From Clostridia bacterium (GTDB taxonomy: Bacteria > Bacillota > Clostridia > Oscillospirales > CAG-272): 64,000 bases of DNA. Position numbers and translations under genes: made by a program. Positions 1-7,951 of this stretch are shown here, piece after piece. The DNA lies in the NCBI GenBank assembly GCA_017472255.1, contig JAFUQU010000014.1, forward strand, positions 124,001 to 188,000. The letters are read 5' to 3'. Position 1 is the stretch's first letter; the number at the start of each line of letters is the position of its first letter. The notes beneath the pieces are model-generated. The model was not told the DNA's origin and searched no databases. It saw only the letters and a program-made list of their open reading frames with translations.

Positions 1-1339
1 CGGTCGGCACGCCGCCCGCGCAGTCAAGACAGACCTGCATGAGCCGCCCGCTCAGGTCATCCATATCCACACCCTCCAGCAGAACACCGGCGGCGAAGTC
101 AATCCAGTGGGGCTTGATGGCGGTCAAACGGCTGTTGGTGGCGATTTTCAGCGTGGGAACCGGTGCGCAAAGGGGCGTGCCGCGTCCCGTGGTGAACAGA
201 ATCATATGCGCTCCCGCCGCCGTCAGATTGGTACAGGCTACCAGATCGTTGCCCGGCCCGTCCACCAGATATAGTCCGCCTGTCCGCGGCGGTGTCACGC
301 CATATTCCAACGCACCGCAGAGGGGAACGTGTCCGCCCTTCTGCACACAGCCCAGCGACTTTTCTTCCAACGTGGTGATGCCGCCCGCCACATTGCCGGG
401 AGAGGGATTGTCCGAAATGCCTTCGCCGTGGGAAATGTAATATTCCCGGAAACGGCGAATCATGCCCGCCGCCTCGTCGAAAACCGCCCGGTCGGTGCTG
501 CGGGAGAGCAGCGTCTGCTCCGCGCCGAAGCTCTCGGGAATTTCGGTCATGAGAATGGTGGAACCGTGGGCGGCGAAGCGCTCCATCGTCCGTCCAACCA
601 GCGGATTGGCGGTGATGCCGCTATAGCCGTCGCTCCCGCCGCATTTGATGCCGATGCGCAGTTTGGAAAGCGGGATATTGCAGCGTATATCTTGGTTCAT
701 CCGCTCTGACAGCTCATGGAGAATCGTCATGCCCTCGGCGATTTCATCGCCGCAGTCCTGTAGGTTCAGGAAGCGCACCCGCTGGGCGTCGTAATCGCCC
801 AGCACGCCCTTCAGCAGATCGATGTGGTTTTCCTCGCAGCCAAGTCCCAGCACCAGTACGCCGCCTGCGTTGGGATGGCGAATCAGTCCGCAGAGAATCT
901 GCTGGGTCATCAACAGGTCGCCGCCCAGCTGGGAACAGCCGAACTGGTGGGTCAGCGCCTTCGTCGGAACGCCCGAAGCGCACATTTTATCCGCCAGCAC
1001 CTTCGCGATGCAGTTGGCGCAGCCCACGGTGGGGATTATCCACAGCTCGTTGCGGATTCCGGCGCTGCCGTCGGCGCGAAGATAGCCGGAAAAAGTACCG
1101 CTCTGCTGCGGCGTTTCGGCGGCGGGCTTGGGGGTGTACTCCCACACGCCGCTTCCCGACAGAGACGAGCGCAGATTGTGGGTATGAACGTGCTCGCCCG
1201 CCTGGATGTCTGCGGTGGCGTGACCAATGGGATAGCCGTATTTGATGATATCCTCGCCTTTTTTAATGTGTCGCAGGGCGAATTTGTGACCGCTGTCGGG
1301 ATTGATTTCCACGTTATCAGAGGGATGTATGCGTATCAT
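1..1339 (-). CDS. uxaA: Altronate dehydratase UxaA (partial, 3' end beyond window)
   Basis: This gene dehydrates D-altronate to 2-keto-3-deoxygluconate, the step after tagaturonate reductase in galacturonate (pectin) catabolism. About 446 codons are visible from an ATG at 1339 and no stop is reached by base 1; the E. coli enzyme has about 495 residues, so only a short C-terminal piece is missing. The N-terminus carries the small SAF-like domain (IRIHPSDNVEI, GHATADIQAGEHVHTHN), then the main domain with GCANCIAKV, FGCSQLGGD, GLGCEEN, IKCGGSDGYSG and TTGRGTP. The start is chosen because AGGAGGT lies just upstream and because it lies 23 bp inside the end of uxaB, implying translational coupling. 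It is a cytoplasmic enzyme. Identity follows from the motifs plus its partner gene. Confidence 0.93.
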   Translation of the reverse strand, partial: MIRIHPSDNVEINPDSGHKFALRHIKKGEDIIKYGYPIGHATADIQAGEHVHTHNLRSSLSGSGVWEYTPKPAAETPQQSGTFSGYLRADGSAGIRNELWIIPTVGCANCIAKVLADKMCASGVPTKALTHQFGCSQLGGDLLMTQQILCGLIRHPNAGGVLVLGLGCEENHIDLLKGVLGDYDAQRVRFLNLQDCGDEIAEGMTILHELSERMNQDIRCNIPLSKLRIGIKCGGSDGYSGITANPLVGRTMERFAAHGSTILMTEIPESFGAEQTLLSRSTDRAVFDEAAGMIRRFREYYISHGEGISDNPSPGNVAGGITTLEEKSLGCVQKGGHVPLCGALEYGVTPPRTGGLYLVDGPGNDLVACTNLTAAGAHMILFTTGRGTPLCAPVPTLKIATNSRLTAIKPHWIDFAAGVLLEGVDMDDLSGRLMQVCLDCAGGVPT

Positions 1340-2612
1340 GCTCTACCTCCTCGGCGTATTCGGAAAGATCGCTGCCCCACAGTGCCGCGTTCGCCAGAAT
1401 ATCCCGGACGGACGTACTGCGCATATATGCAATCTTTTCGTCGGTATCGTTGGGTGTGCCGTCCTTGTACAGCCTGATCAGCATGGCCAGCGAAAAGAGC
1501 AGGTGGGACGGGCGCCTGCCGGTTTTCGCCTGATAAGCGAGAATCGACGGCAGCACGCGGACCCGGAACTTGTCCAGCGAGTTCAGCGCAATCGAACGGC
1601 AGAGATGATGGATGTAGGGGTTGGAGAAGCGCTCCAGCACGTCCTTCGCGTAGGCTTCGGCTTCGGCGGGATCGGAGTCGAGCGAGGGGATAATTTCCTC
1701 AAAGAGGCAGGCTTCCAGATGCCCGCGCAGTATCGAGTCGCTCATGCATTCGCCCACCGTTTCCACACCCCGCAGCAGGGCGTAGGGAATCATGGAGGTG
1801 TGCGCACCGTTGAGAATGCGCACCTTGAGGGTTCGGTATGGATTGATATCCGGCACCCAGCGCACGTTCAGCCCGATTTTTGCGAAGGGAAGGCGCTCGT
1901 CCTCCTCGCCATCGATGACCCACAGATGGAAGTATTCACTGGTATTGACCAGCGTGTCCTCGTAGGGCAGATCGATGCTGTCTCCTTCGCCAGGCTTGCC
2001 GGAGACGATGCGGTCAACCAGCGTGTTCCGGAAGGAGCATTCGTTGGTCACAAAGCGGGCGAAATCCTCGCCCAGCGACCAATCGGCGGCATGACGCAGT
2101 ACCAGCTCACGCAGGGTATCGCCGTTGGTGTCGATCAGCTCGCAGGGGAGAATCAGGAAGCCGGGCAGCTTATGTAAAAAGCGGCGGTGGAGCAGGGCGG
2201 TGAGCCGCGCGGGGAAGGATTCGGGCACACCGTGCGCCGGGGTTGGGCAGGGGGTATAGACGATGCCGGACTCGGTGGTGTTGGAGACGATGACCGAAGC
2301 GTCGGGGTTGTCGGCCAGCGACAGGTATGCTTCCCAGTCGTCCGCCGGATTGAGGCTTCCGGCGATGCAGTCAACCAGGGTAATGTCGTTGTGGCTGCCA
2401 TCCCGGGCGGCGTGGGTATAGCGGAAGCGCTGGGCGGACAGCGGGTCTTCGCCGCCGGTTCGGGCGCGGACGATGACGGCGGAAGCGTCCATGACGCCCG
2501 CCGCGTTGGCCTTTGCCAGCATCCAGTCGAAGAAACCGCGCAGGAATACGCCGCCGCCAAATTGAATGATTCGGACGGGGCGGGCTGTGGATGCAAGATC
2601 GGTAATGTTCAT
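1317..2612 (-). CDS. uxaB: Tagaturonate reductase UxaB
   Basis: A 431-residue member of the mannitol dehydrogenase family that reduces D-tagaturonate to D-altronate with NADH. The N-terminal nucleotide-binding segment is IIQFGGGVFLRGFFDWM (about residues 15-31), SNTTESGI is near residue 110, and the family's catalytic-lysine segment KVRILNGAHT lies near 263-272. Length fits UxaB (about 480 in E. coli) and the very similar mannonate/fructuronate enzymes; pairing with an altronate dehydratase rather than a mannonate dehydratase favours UxaB. It is the first gene of a two-gene minus-strand operon with uxaA. No confident promoter was seen; CATAAT preceded at 17 bp by TTCCAT is a weak possibility. 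The uronate isomerase, transporter and regulator are not visible here. Confidence 0.93.
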   Translation of the reverse strand: MNITDLASTARPVRIIQFGGGVFLRGFFDWMLAKANAAGVMDASAVIVRARTGGEDPLSAQRFRYTHAARDGSHNDITLVDCIAGSLNPADDWEAYLSLADNPDASVIVSNTTESGIVYTPCPTPAHGVPESFPARLTALLHRRFLHKLPGFLILPCELIDTNGDTLRELVLRHAADWSLGEDFARFVTNECSFRNTLVDRIVSGKPGEGDSIDLPYEDTLVNTSEYFHLWVIDGEEDERLPFAKIGLNVRWVPDINPYRTLKVRILNGAHTSMIPYALLRGVETVGECMSDSILRGHLEACLFEEIIPSLDSDPAEAEAYAKDVLERFSNPYIHHLCRSIALNSLDKFRVRVLPSILAYQAKTGRRPSHLLFSLAMLIRLYKDGTPNDTDEKIAYMRSTSVRDILANAALWGSDLSEYAEEVEHDTHTSL

Positions 2613-2710
2613 TTTGATGATTCCTTTCCGGTATGTGAATCGGTTATTTATATTGTACGCTGATATTATGACAGCATTGTGAATTTAATGGAAAGAATCC
2701 TTCCTTCTGC

Positions 2711-2739
2711 TTGAAAAAGTTTATTTTATACGGTATAAT
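2711..2739 (+). promoter_or_regulatory. Sigma-A promoter of the ABC exporter operon
   Basis: TTGAAA (2711-2716) and TATAAT (2734-2739) are separated by 17 bp. Transcription should start near 2746, immediately ahead of a stem-loop. Confidence 0.85.
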
Positions 2740-2748
2740 AATATAAAT

Positions 2749-2778
2749 ACACCTGTCGCCCGAATAGGCGGCAGGTGT
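2749..2778 (+). promoter_or_regulatory. 5'-terminal stem-loop of the ABC exporter mRNA
   Basis: Twelve-base arms (2749-2760 and 2767-2778, one T-G wobble) enclose the loop CGAATA. It lies within a few bases of the predicted transcription start and 10 bases before the Shine-Dalgarno GGGAGGAAG (2788-2796). No T-run follows, so it is more likely an mRNA-stabilising or protein/RNA-binding leader than a terminator. Confidence 0.7.
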
Positions 2779-2804
2779 CGATTCTTTGGGAGGAAGTTTG
2801 TTAT

Positions 2805-4547
2805 ATGTACAAACGATTGTTAGGATGCGTGAGAGAGTTCAAAAAGCCTACAATTCTCACGCTGATCTTCATCGTGGGAGAAGCGATCATTGAGACCTTC
2901 ATCCCCTTCATCACCGCTGACATGGTCAACAAGATCAAGGGCGGCGTGGACATGGCTGTCATTGTTCGCACCGGTCTGCTGTTGATTCTGATGGCGGTGC
3001 TTTCACTGACCTGCGGTGGCATCGCGGGCTTCACCTGCTCCAAAGCCTCCGCCGGCTTCGCACGCAACCTGCGGCATGATATCTTCCAGCGGGTGCAGAC
3101 CTATTCCTTCGAGAACATCGACAAGTTCTCGTCCACATCGCTGGTAACACGTATGACCACTGACGTGGCCAACGTGCAGATGTCCTACATGATGGTCATC
3201 CGTACCGCTATCCGTTCGCCGCTGATGTTCATCTTTTCGATCATCATGGCTTACATCATGGGCGGAGCGCTGGCAACGTCCTTTGTCATCATCGTGCCGG
3301 TGCTGCTTTTCGGTCTGATTATCATCAGCCGCAAAGCCATGCCCGCTTTCCGCAGCGTGTTCCGCAAATACGACCGGCTCAACGAGTCCATCGAGGAGAA
3401 TGTCCGCGCCATGCGTGTGGTTAAGGGCTTCTCCCGCGAGGAATACGAGAAGAAGAAGTTCGGCGCAGCCGCCGAAAACATCCGCCGGGACTTTACGAAG
3501 GCGGAACGCATCGTTGCGTTCAACTCGCCGGTCATGCAGCTCTGCGTTTACTTCAACATGGCCTTTGTGCTGCTGGTCGGCTCAAAGCTGATCATCACCA
3601 ATCAGGGCACCACCATCGATGTGGGTCAGATTTCAGCCATGCTGACCTACGGTATGCAGATTCTTATGTCGCTGATGATGCTGTCCATGATCTATGTCAT
3701 GCTCACCATGTCCTCCGAGTCGATGAAGCGTATCGACGAGGTGCTTCGCGAGGAGCCTTCGCTGGCTAACCCCGCCAAGCCTGTGACCGAGGTGAAGGAC
3801 GGCTCCATCGAATTCAGGGATGTCAGCTTCAAGTATTCTTCCAAAGCGGAAAAATACGCGCTGTCCGACATCGATCTGAAAATCGAGTCAGGTATGACCG
3901 TCGGCATTCTGGGCGGCACCGGCTCCAGCAAATCCACGCTGGTGCAGCTGATTCCCCGTCTGTACGACGTTACCGAGGGCAGCGTAAAGGTGGGCGGCGT
4001 GGATGTCCGCGACTACGACATTGAGAGCCTGCGCGGCTCGGTGGCGATGGTGCTGCAAAAGAATCTGCTTTTCTCGGGCACGATCCGCGACAACCTGCGC
4101 TGGGGCAATAAGGAAGCCACCGACGAGGAAATTGCCGAAGCCTGTCGTCTTGCGCAGGCGGATGAGTTTGTCCGCTCCTTCCCCGACGGTTATGATACCA
4201 TGATCGAGCAGGGCGGTACCAACGTCTCCGGCGGACAGAAGCAGCGTCTCTGTATCGCACGCGCCCTGCTCAAAAAGCCGAAGATTCTCATCCTCGATGA
4301 CTCCACCAGCGCCGTGGATACCAGAACCGACAAGCTCATTCGTGAGGGCTTCCGGCGTTATATTCCCGAAACCACGAAGATTATCATCGCCCAGCGTGTG
4401 GCATCCGTGGAGGACGCCGACCTGATTCTGGTGATGGAGAACGGTAAAATCGCTGCCGCAGGCAATCACAGCCAGCTGCTGGATTCTTGCGAAATCTACC
4501 GTGAAATCTACGAGCAGCAGACCAGAGGAGGTAAGGACGATGAGTAA
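2805..4547 (+). CDS. Heterodimeric ABC exporter, subunit with degenerate ATP site
   Basis: A 580-residue half-transporter: an N-terminal six-helix membrane domain (about 1-310) followed by a nucleotide-binding domain. Walker A is GGTGSSKS (about 369), the signature is VSGGQ (about 471), Walker B ends in LILDDST (about 497) and the switch reads IIAQR (about 529). The catalytic Glu after Walker B is Asp and the switch His is Gln, the pattern of the degenerate site in heterodimeric exporters such as TM287/288, BmrCD and LmrCD. The ATG at 2805 is preferred over an in-frame GTG at 2775 because GGGAGGAAG precedes it and the GTG lies inside the leader hairpin. Its stop overlaps the next start by 8 bp. 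Likely exports a drug, lipid or peptide; substrate unknown. Confidence 0.93.
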   Translation: MYKRLLGCVREFKKPTILTLIFIVGEAIIETFIPFITADMVNKIKGGVDMAVIVRTGLLLILMAVLSLTCGGIAGFTCSKASAGFARNLRHDIFQRVQTYSFENIDKFSSTSLVTRMTTDVANVQMSYMMVIRTAIRSPLMFIFSIIMAYIMGGALATSFVIIVPVLLFGLIIISRKAMPAFRSVFRKYDRLNESIEENVRAMRVVKGFSREEYEKKKFGAAAENIRRDFTKAERIVAFNSPVMQLCVYFNMAFVLLVGSKLIITNQGTTIDVGQISAMLTYGMQILMSLMMLSMIYVMLTMSSESMKRIDEVLREEPSLANPAKPVTEVKDGSIEFRDVSFKYSSKAEKYALSDIDLKIESGMTVGILGGTGSSKSTLVQLIPRLYDVTEGSVKVGGVDVRDYDIESLRGSVAMVLQKNLLFSGTIRDNLRWGNKEATDEEIAEACRLAQADEFVRSFPDGYDTMIEQGGTNVSGGQKQRLCIARALLKKPKILILDDSTSAVDTRTDKLIREGFRRYIPETTKIIIAQRVASVEDADLILVMENGKIAAAGNHSQLLDSCEIYREIYEQQTRGGKDDE

Positions 4548-6468
4548 GCAGACCAATGAAAAAATGCCGCCCAAGCAGCCGCCACGCAGAATCGACGGCG
4601 GTACGCTTGTGCGTGTGCTGAAGATGCTGATCGGCTATTATCCGGTTCTTGTACCGGTGACGGCATTCTGCATCCTCTTTTCGGCTGCGGTATCCTCCAT
4701 TCCGTCGCTGTTTGTTCAGAAGGTACTGACCGCCATTGAAAGCTGGTATCTCACTGGCGACTGGGAATCGGCTAAGGCTGAAATCATTCCCAATGTGCTG
4801 TTTCTGATCGGTTTGTATGTTCTGTCGATTGTGGCGCTGGTGACTTATACCCAGCTGATGGCATACATTACCCAGGGTTTCCTTTCGAAGATGCGCTGCA
4901 CCATGTTTGATGGAATGCAGAATCTTCCCATCAAATATTTCGATACCAACAAGCACGGCGACATCATGAGCTATTATACCAATGATATCGATGCGCTCCG
5001 GCAGCTGGTTTCTCAGTCTCTGCCTCAGCTGCTTACTTCAACGGTGATCGTGGTGACGGTGCTGTCCATCATGCTCTGGTACAGCGTCTGGATGACGCTG
5101 ATTGTGCTGCTGGGCGTGGTTGCCATGCTGTTTGTATCCAAGAAAATCGGCGGCGGCTCGGCGAAATACTTCGTCCGTCAGCAGCAGTCTCTTGGACGAG
5201 CCGAGGGCTTCATTCAGGAGATGATGAACGGTCAGAAGGTGGTCAAGGTTTTCTGCCATGAGGAGGAAAGCAACGCCGATTTTGATAAAATCAACGACGC
5301 GCTTTATGAGGACAGCTACCGTGCCAATGCCTACGCCAACTCTCTGGGACCGATCATCATGAACATCGGCAATGTGCTCTATGTGGTGATTGCCACGGTG
5401 GGCGGTCTGTTCCTGCTGTCGGGAATTCCGAATCTGAGCATTTCGGGCATGGCGTTCAACATTACGATTCTCGTGCCTTTCCTGAACATGACCAAGCAGT
5501 TCACGGGCAACATCAATCAGCTTTCTCAGCAGATTAACTCCATTGCCATGGGTCTGGCGGGTGCGCAGCGAATCTTCGCGCTGATGGATCAGCGACCCGA
5601 GACCGATGAGGGCTATGTTACGCTTGTCAACTGCGAGGTGTCTGCCGACGGCAGTATCACCGAGACTGACAAGCGTACCGGTCACTGGGCATGGAAGCAT
5701 CCCCACGGCGACGGCAGCCTGACCTACACGCTGCTGAAAGGTGATGTTCGTCTGAACGAGGTGGATTTCGCTTACGAGGAAGGCAAAACGGTGCTGCACG
5801 ATGTGTCGGTTTACGCCGAGCCTGGACAGAAGGTCGCCTTCGTGGGCGCTACCGGCGCGGGCAAGACCACGATCACCAACCTGATTAACCGCTTCTACGA
5901 CATCGCGGACGGTAAAATCCGCTACGACGGCATCAACATCAACAAGATTAGAAAATCCGATCTCCGCCGTTCGCTGGGCATCGTGCTTCAGGACACCAAC
6001 CTGTTTACGGGCAGCGTTATGGAGAATATCCGCTACGGTCGCCTGGATGCCACCGACGATGAATGTATTGCTGCTGCCAAGCTGGCGGGCGCGGATGATT
6101 TTATCACCCGTCTGCCGGGCGGTTACAACACCGAGCTGACCAACAACGGCGCGAACCTGTCTCAGGGACAGCGCCAGCTCATTGCGATCGCCCGGGCTGC
6201 GGTTGCCGACCCGCCGGTCATGATCATGGATGAGGCAACGTCATCCATCGACACCCGCACCGAGGCCATTGTACAGCGGGGCATGGATAAGCTGATGGAG
6301 GGACGCACGGTCTTTGTCATCGCGCACCGGCTGTCCACGGTCATGGATTCGGATGTGATCATGGTGCTGGATCATGGACGCATCATCGAGCGCGGCAGCC
6401 ATGACAAGCTCATCGCCGAGAAGGGCACATACTATCAGCTCTACACCGGCGCGTTCGAGCTGGAATAA
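4540..6468 (+). CDS. Heterodimeric ABC exporter, catalytic subunit
   Basis: A 642-residue partner of the preceding half-transporter. After the membrane domain (about 35-350) there is an extra segment of some 50 residues (DEGYVTLVNCEVSADG to WAWKHPHGDG) between the membrane and ATPase domains, a feature I recall from clostridial members of this family. The ATPase domain is canonical: GATGAGKTT (about 436), LSQGQ (about 537), MIMDEAT with intact Glu (about 561) and AHRLST with intact His (about 594). Together the two proteins give one active and one degenerate ATP site. The start at 4540 follows AGAGGAGGTAAGG and overlaps the upstream stop; longer in-frame starts inside subunit 1 are rejected. 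Confidence 0.94.
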   Translation: MSKQTNEKMPPKQPPRRIDGGTLVRVLKMLIGYYPVLVPVTAFCILFSAAVSSIPSLFVQKVLTAIESWYLTGDWESAKAEIIPNVLFLIGLYVLSIVALVTYTQLMAYITQGFLSKMRCTMFDGMQNLPIKYFDTNKHGDIMSYYTNDIDALRQLVSQSLPQLLTSTVIVVTVLSIMLWYSVWMTLIVLLGVVAMLFVSKKIGGGSAKYFVRQQQSLGRAEGFIQEMMNGQKVVKVFCHEEESNADFDKINDALYEDSYRANAYANSLGPIIMNIGNVLYVVIATVGGLFLLSGIPNLSISGMAFNITILVPFLNMTKQFTGNINQLSQQINSIAMGLAGAQRIFALMDQRPETDEGYVTLVNCEVSADGSITETDKRTGHWAWKHPHGDGSLTYTLLKGDVRLNEVDFAYEEGKTVLHDVSVYAEPGQKVAFVGATGAGKTTITNLINRFYDIADGKIRYDGININKIRKSDLRRSLGIVLQDTNLFTGSVMENIRYGRLDATDDECIAAAKLAGADDFITRLPGGYNTELTNNGANLSQGQRQLIAIARAAVADPPVMIMDEATSSIDTRTEAIVQRGMDKLMEGRTVFVIAHRLSTVMDSDVIMVLDHGRIIERGSHDKLIAEKGTYYQLYTGAFELE

Positions 6469-6512
6469 GCCAAACGAGGCTGTTGCACCTTAGTGCAACA
6501 GCCTCGTTTGGC
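6469..6512 (+). terminator. Terminator of the ABC exporter operon
   Basis: A perfect 20-bp stem (6469-6488 with 6493-6512) and a CTTA loop start at the base after the TAA stop codon. The downstream T-tract is weak (TTGC). Confidence 0.75.
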
Positions 6513-6541
6513 TTGCAAAATGCGCGGAAATGTGGTATAAT

Positions 6542-6571
6542 GAAGAAAAGGAGCCGGACGAATCCGGCTCC
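6542..6571 (-). terminator. Terminator of tRNA-Gly
   Basis: On the minus strand the hairpin GGAGCCGG/CCGGCTCC (6550-6571, loop ATTCGT) begins 4 bases after the tRNA CCA end and is followed by TTTTCTTC. Confidence 0.9.
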
Positions 6572-6575
6572 TGTC

Positions 6576-6649
<74 letters not shown>

Positions 6650-6664
6650 ATCTGGTACTTTAAT

Positions 6665-6693
6665 ATTATACCGCATTTTAACCCGTTTGTCAA
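6665..6693 (-). promoter_or_regulatory. Consensus promoter of tRNA-Gly
   Basis: Minus strand: TTGACA (6693-6688) and TATAAT (6670-6665) with a 17-bp spacer, a perfect sigma-A consensus. Confidence 0.93.
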
Positions 6694-6740
6694 GGGGTTT
6701 TGCAGAATTTTTCGCAAATTCCCTTCGAAAGGAGCATCCC

Positions 6741-7718
6741 ATGCCCACACAGGCTCAAACCAATCCCTTCCCATACAGCGATTCCAACAAGCGCTATTAT
6801 GCCTACGACTATTTTCTGCGCACGAAGTTTGGCGTCAAGTGTGCCAAGCTCCCCATCGACGGCGGTTTCTCCTGCCCCAACCGGGATGGAACCGTCGGGA
6901 CAGGCGGTTGCATCTATTGCTCGGCGCGGGGTTCCGGCGATTTTTGTGCCGACCGCGCCATGAGCGTTACGGAGCAGTTGTCCGAGGCTTATGCCAAAAT
7001 CAGTACCAAATGGCCGGATTCGCGCTGTATCGCCTATTTTCAGGCTTTCACCAACACCTACGCGCCGCTGGATGTCCTGCGGACAAAGTATGAGGAAGCC
7101 CTTCGCTTTCCCGGTGTGGTGGGGCTGAGCATCGCCACACGCGCCGATTGTTTGGCCGACGACGTGGTGGATTACCTTGCCGAGCTGGCCGAGCGTACAT
7201 TCCTCACGGTGGAGCTTGGCTTGCAGACGGTGCATGACGATACCGCCGCAAGGATTCATCGCGGGCATACCTATGCCGATTTCCTGCGGGGCTATGAAAA
7301 GCTGCGCCGGGCATCGGGGAAGATTGCAATCGGCGTTCATCTGATTAACGGTCTGCCCGGCGAGAACAGAGAACGGATGCTGGATACCGCGCGGATGGTG
7401 GCGGAGCTGCGTCCCGATCAGGTCAAGCTGCATCTGCTGCACGTGATTGAGGGAACGCGGCTGTGTGAGCTGTACCGGATGGGAACCTTTTCGTGCCTGA
7501 CGCTGGAGGAATATGCTGATATTGTAGTGCGTCAGTTGGAGCTTCTGCCGCCGCAGACGGTGATCGGCAGAATCACAGGCGACGGCATGGCCGAATCGCT
7601 GGTCGCGCCTTTATGGAGCCGCAAAAAGCTGGTTGTTATGAATACAATCGACCGACTGATGTACGAACGGAATACCTATCAGGGGCGATTAAGCGGCATA
7701 AAACCTGACTTGTTGTGA
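6741..7718 (+). CDS. Radical SAM protein, YhcC/TIGR01212 family
   Basis: A 325-residue protein of the uncharacterised YhcC (YtqA) family. The cluster-binding cysteines appear in SCPNRDGTVGTGGCIYC (C, 12 residues, C, 2 residues, C; about residues 44-59), preceded by the family's FGVKCAKLPIDGGF and followed by FQAFTNTYAP, ELGLQTVHDDT, GVHLINGLPGE and KLHLLHVIEGT. These proteins share the Elp3-like radical SAM fold; the reaction is not established. The ATG at 6741 is chosen because GAAAGGAG precedes it by 6 bases; the longer TTG start at 6687 lies inside the tRNA promoter. It stands alone between the tRNA promoter and the EF-G paralogue. Confidence 0.9.
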   Translation: MPTQAQTNPFPYSDSNKRYYAYDYFLRTKFGVKCAKLPIDGGFSCPNRDGTVGTGGCIYCSARGSGDFCADRAMSVTEQLSEAYAKISTKWPDSRCIAYFQAFTNTYAPLDVLRTKYEEALRFPGVVGLSIATRADCLADDVVDYLAELAERTFLTVELGLQTVHDDTAARIHRGHTYADFLRGYEKLRRASGKIAIGVHLINGLPGENRERMLDTARMVAELRPDQVKLHLLHVIEGTRLCELYRMGTFSCLTLEEYADIVVRQLELLPPQTVIGRITGDGMAESLVAPLWSRKKLVVMNTIDRLMYERNTYQGRLSGIKPDLL

Positions 7719-7781
7719 AAAATGCACAAGATTGAGCCGCATATTTTTCTATGCCAATGTGTATTATTTTTGTGAACCCTA

Positions 7782-7810
7782 TTGCAAAATTGCTTTTTAT
7801 CATGTATAAT
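7782..7810 (+). promoter_or_regulatory. Promoter of the EF-G paralogue
   Basis: TTGCAA (7782-7787) and TATAAT (7805-7810), 17-bp spacer. It implies a leader of about 135 nt that contains a small hairpin (GTCCG/CGGAC) and ends in AAAGGAG before the ATG. Confidence 0.85.
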
Positions 7811-7951
7811 AGTCAGTGTAATCACAAATCGAATCAGAGAATTTATCGATAACCTACAAAATGCATCATAAATATTCTATTCGCCTGTGCTGAAGCTGTC
7901 CGAACCGGACGGTACATTCCCTAATTATATATTGAAAAGGAGCTAATTACA

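Noticed and set aside
2775-2804. GTG start for the first ABC exporter subunit
   Set aside because: It lies inside the leader hairpin with no ribosome site; the ATG at 2805 has GGGAGGAAG upstream.
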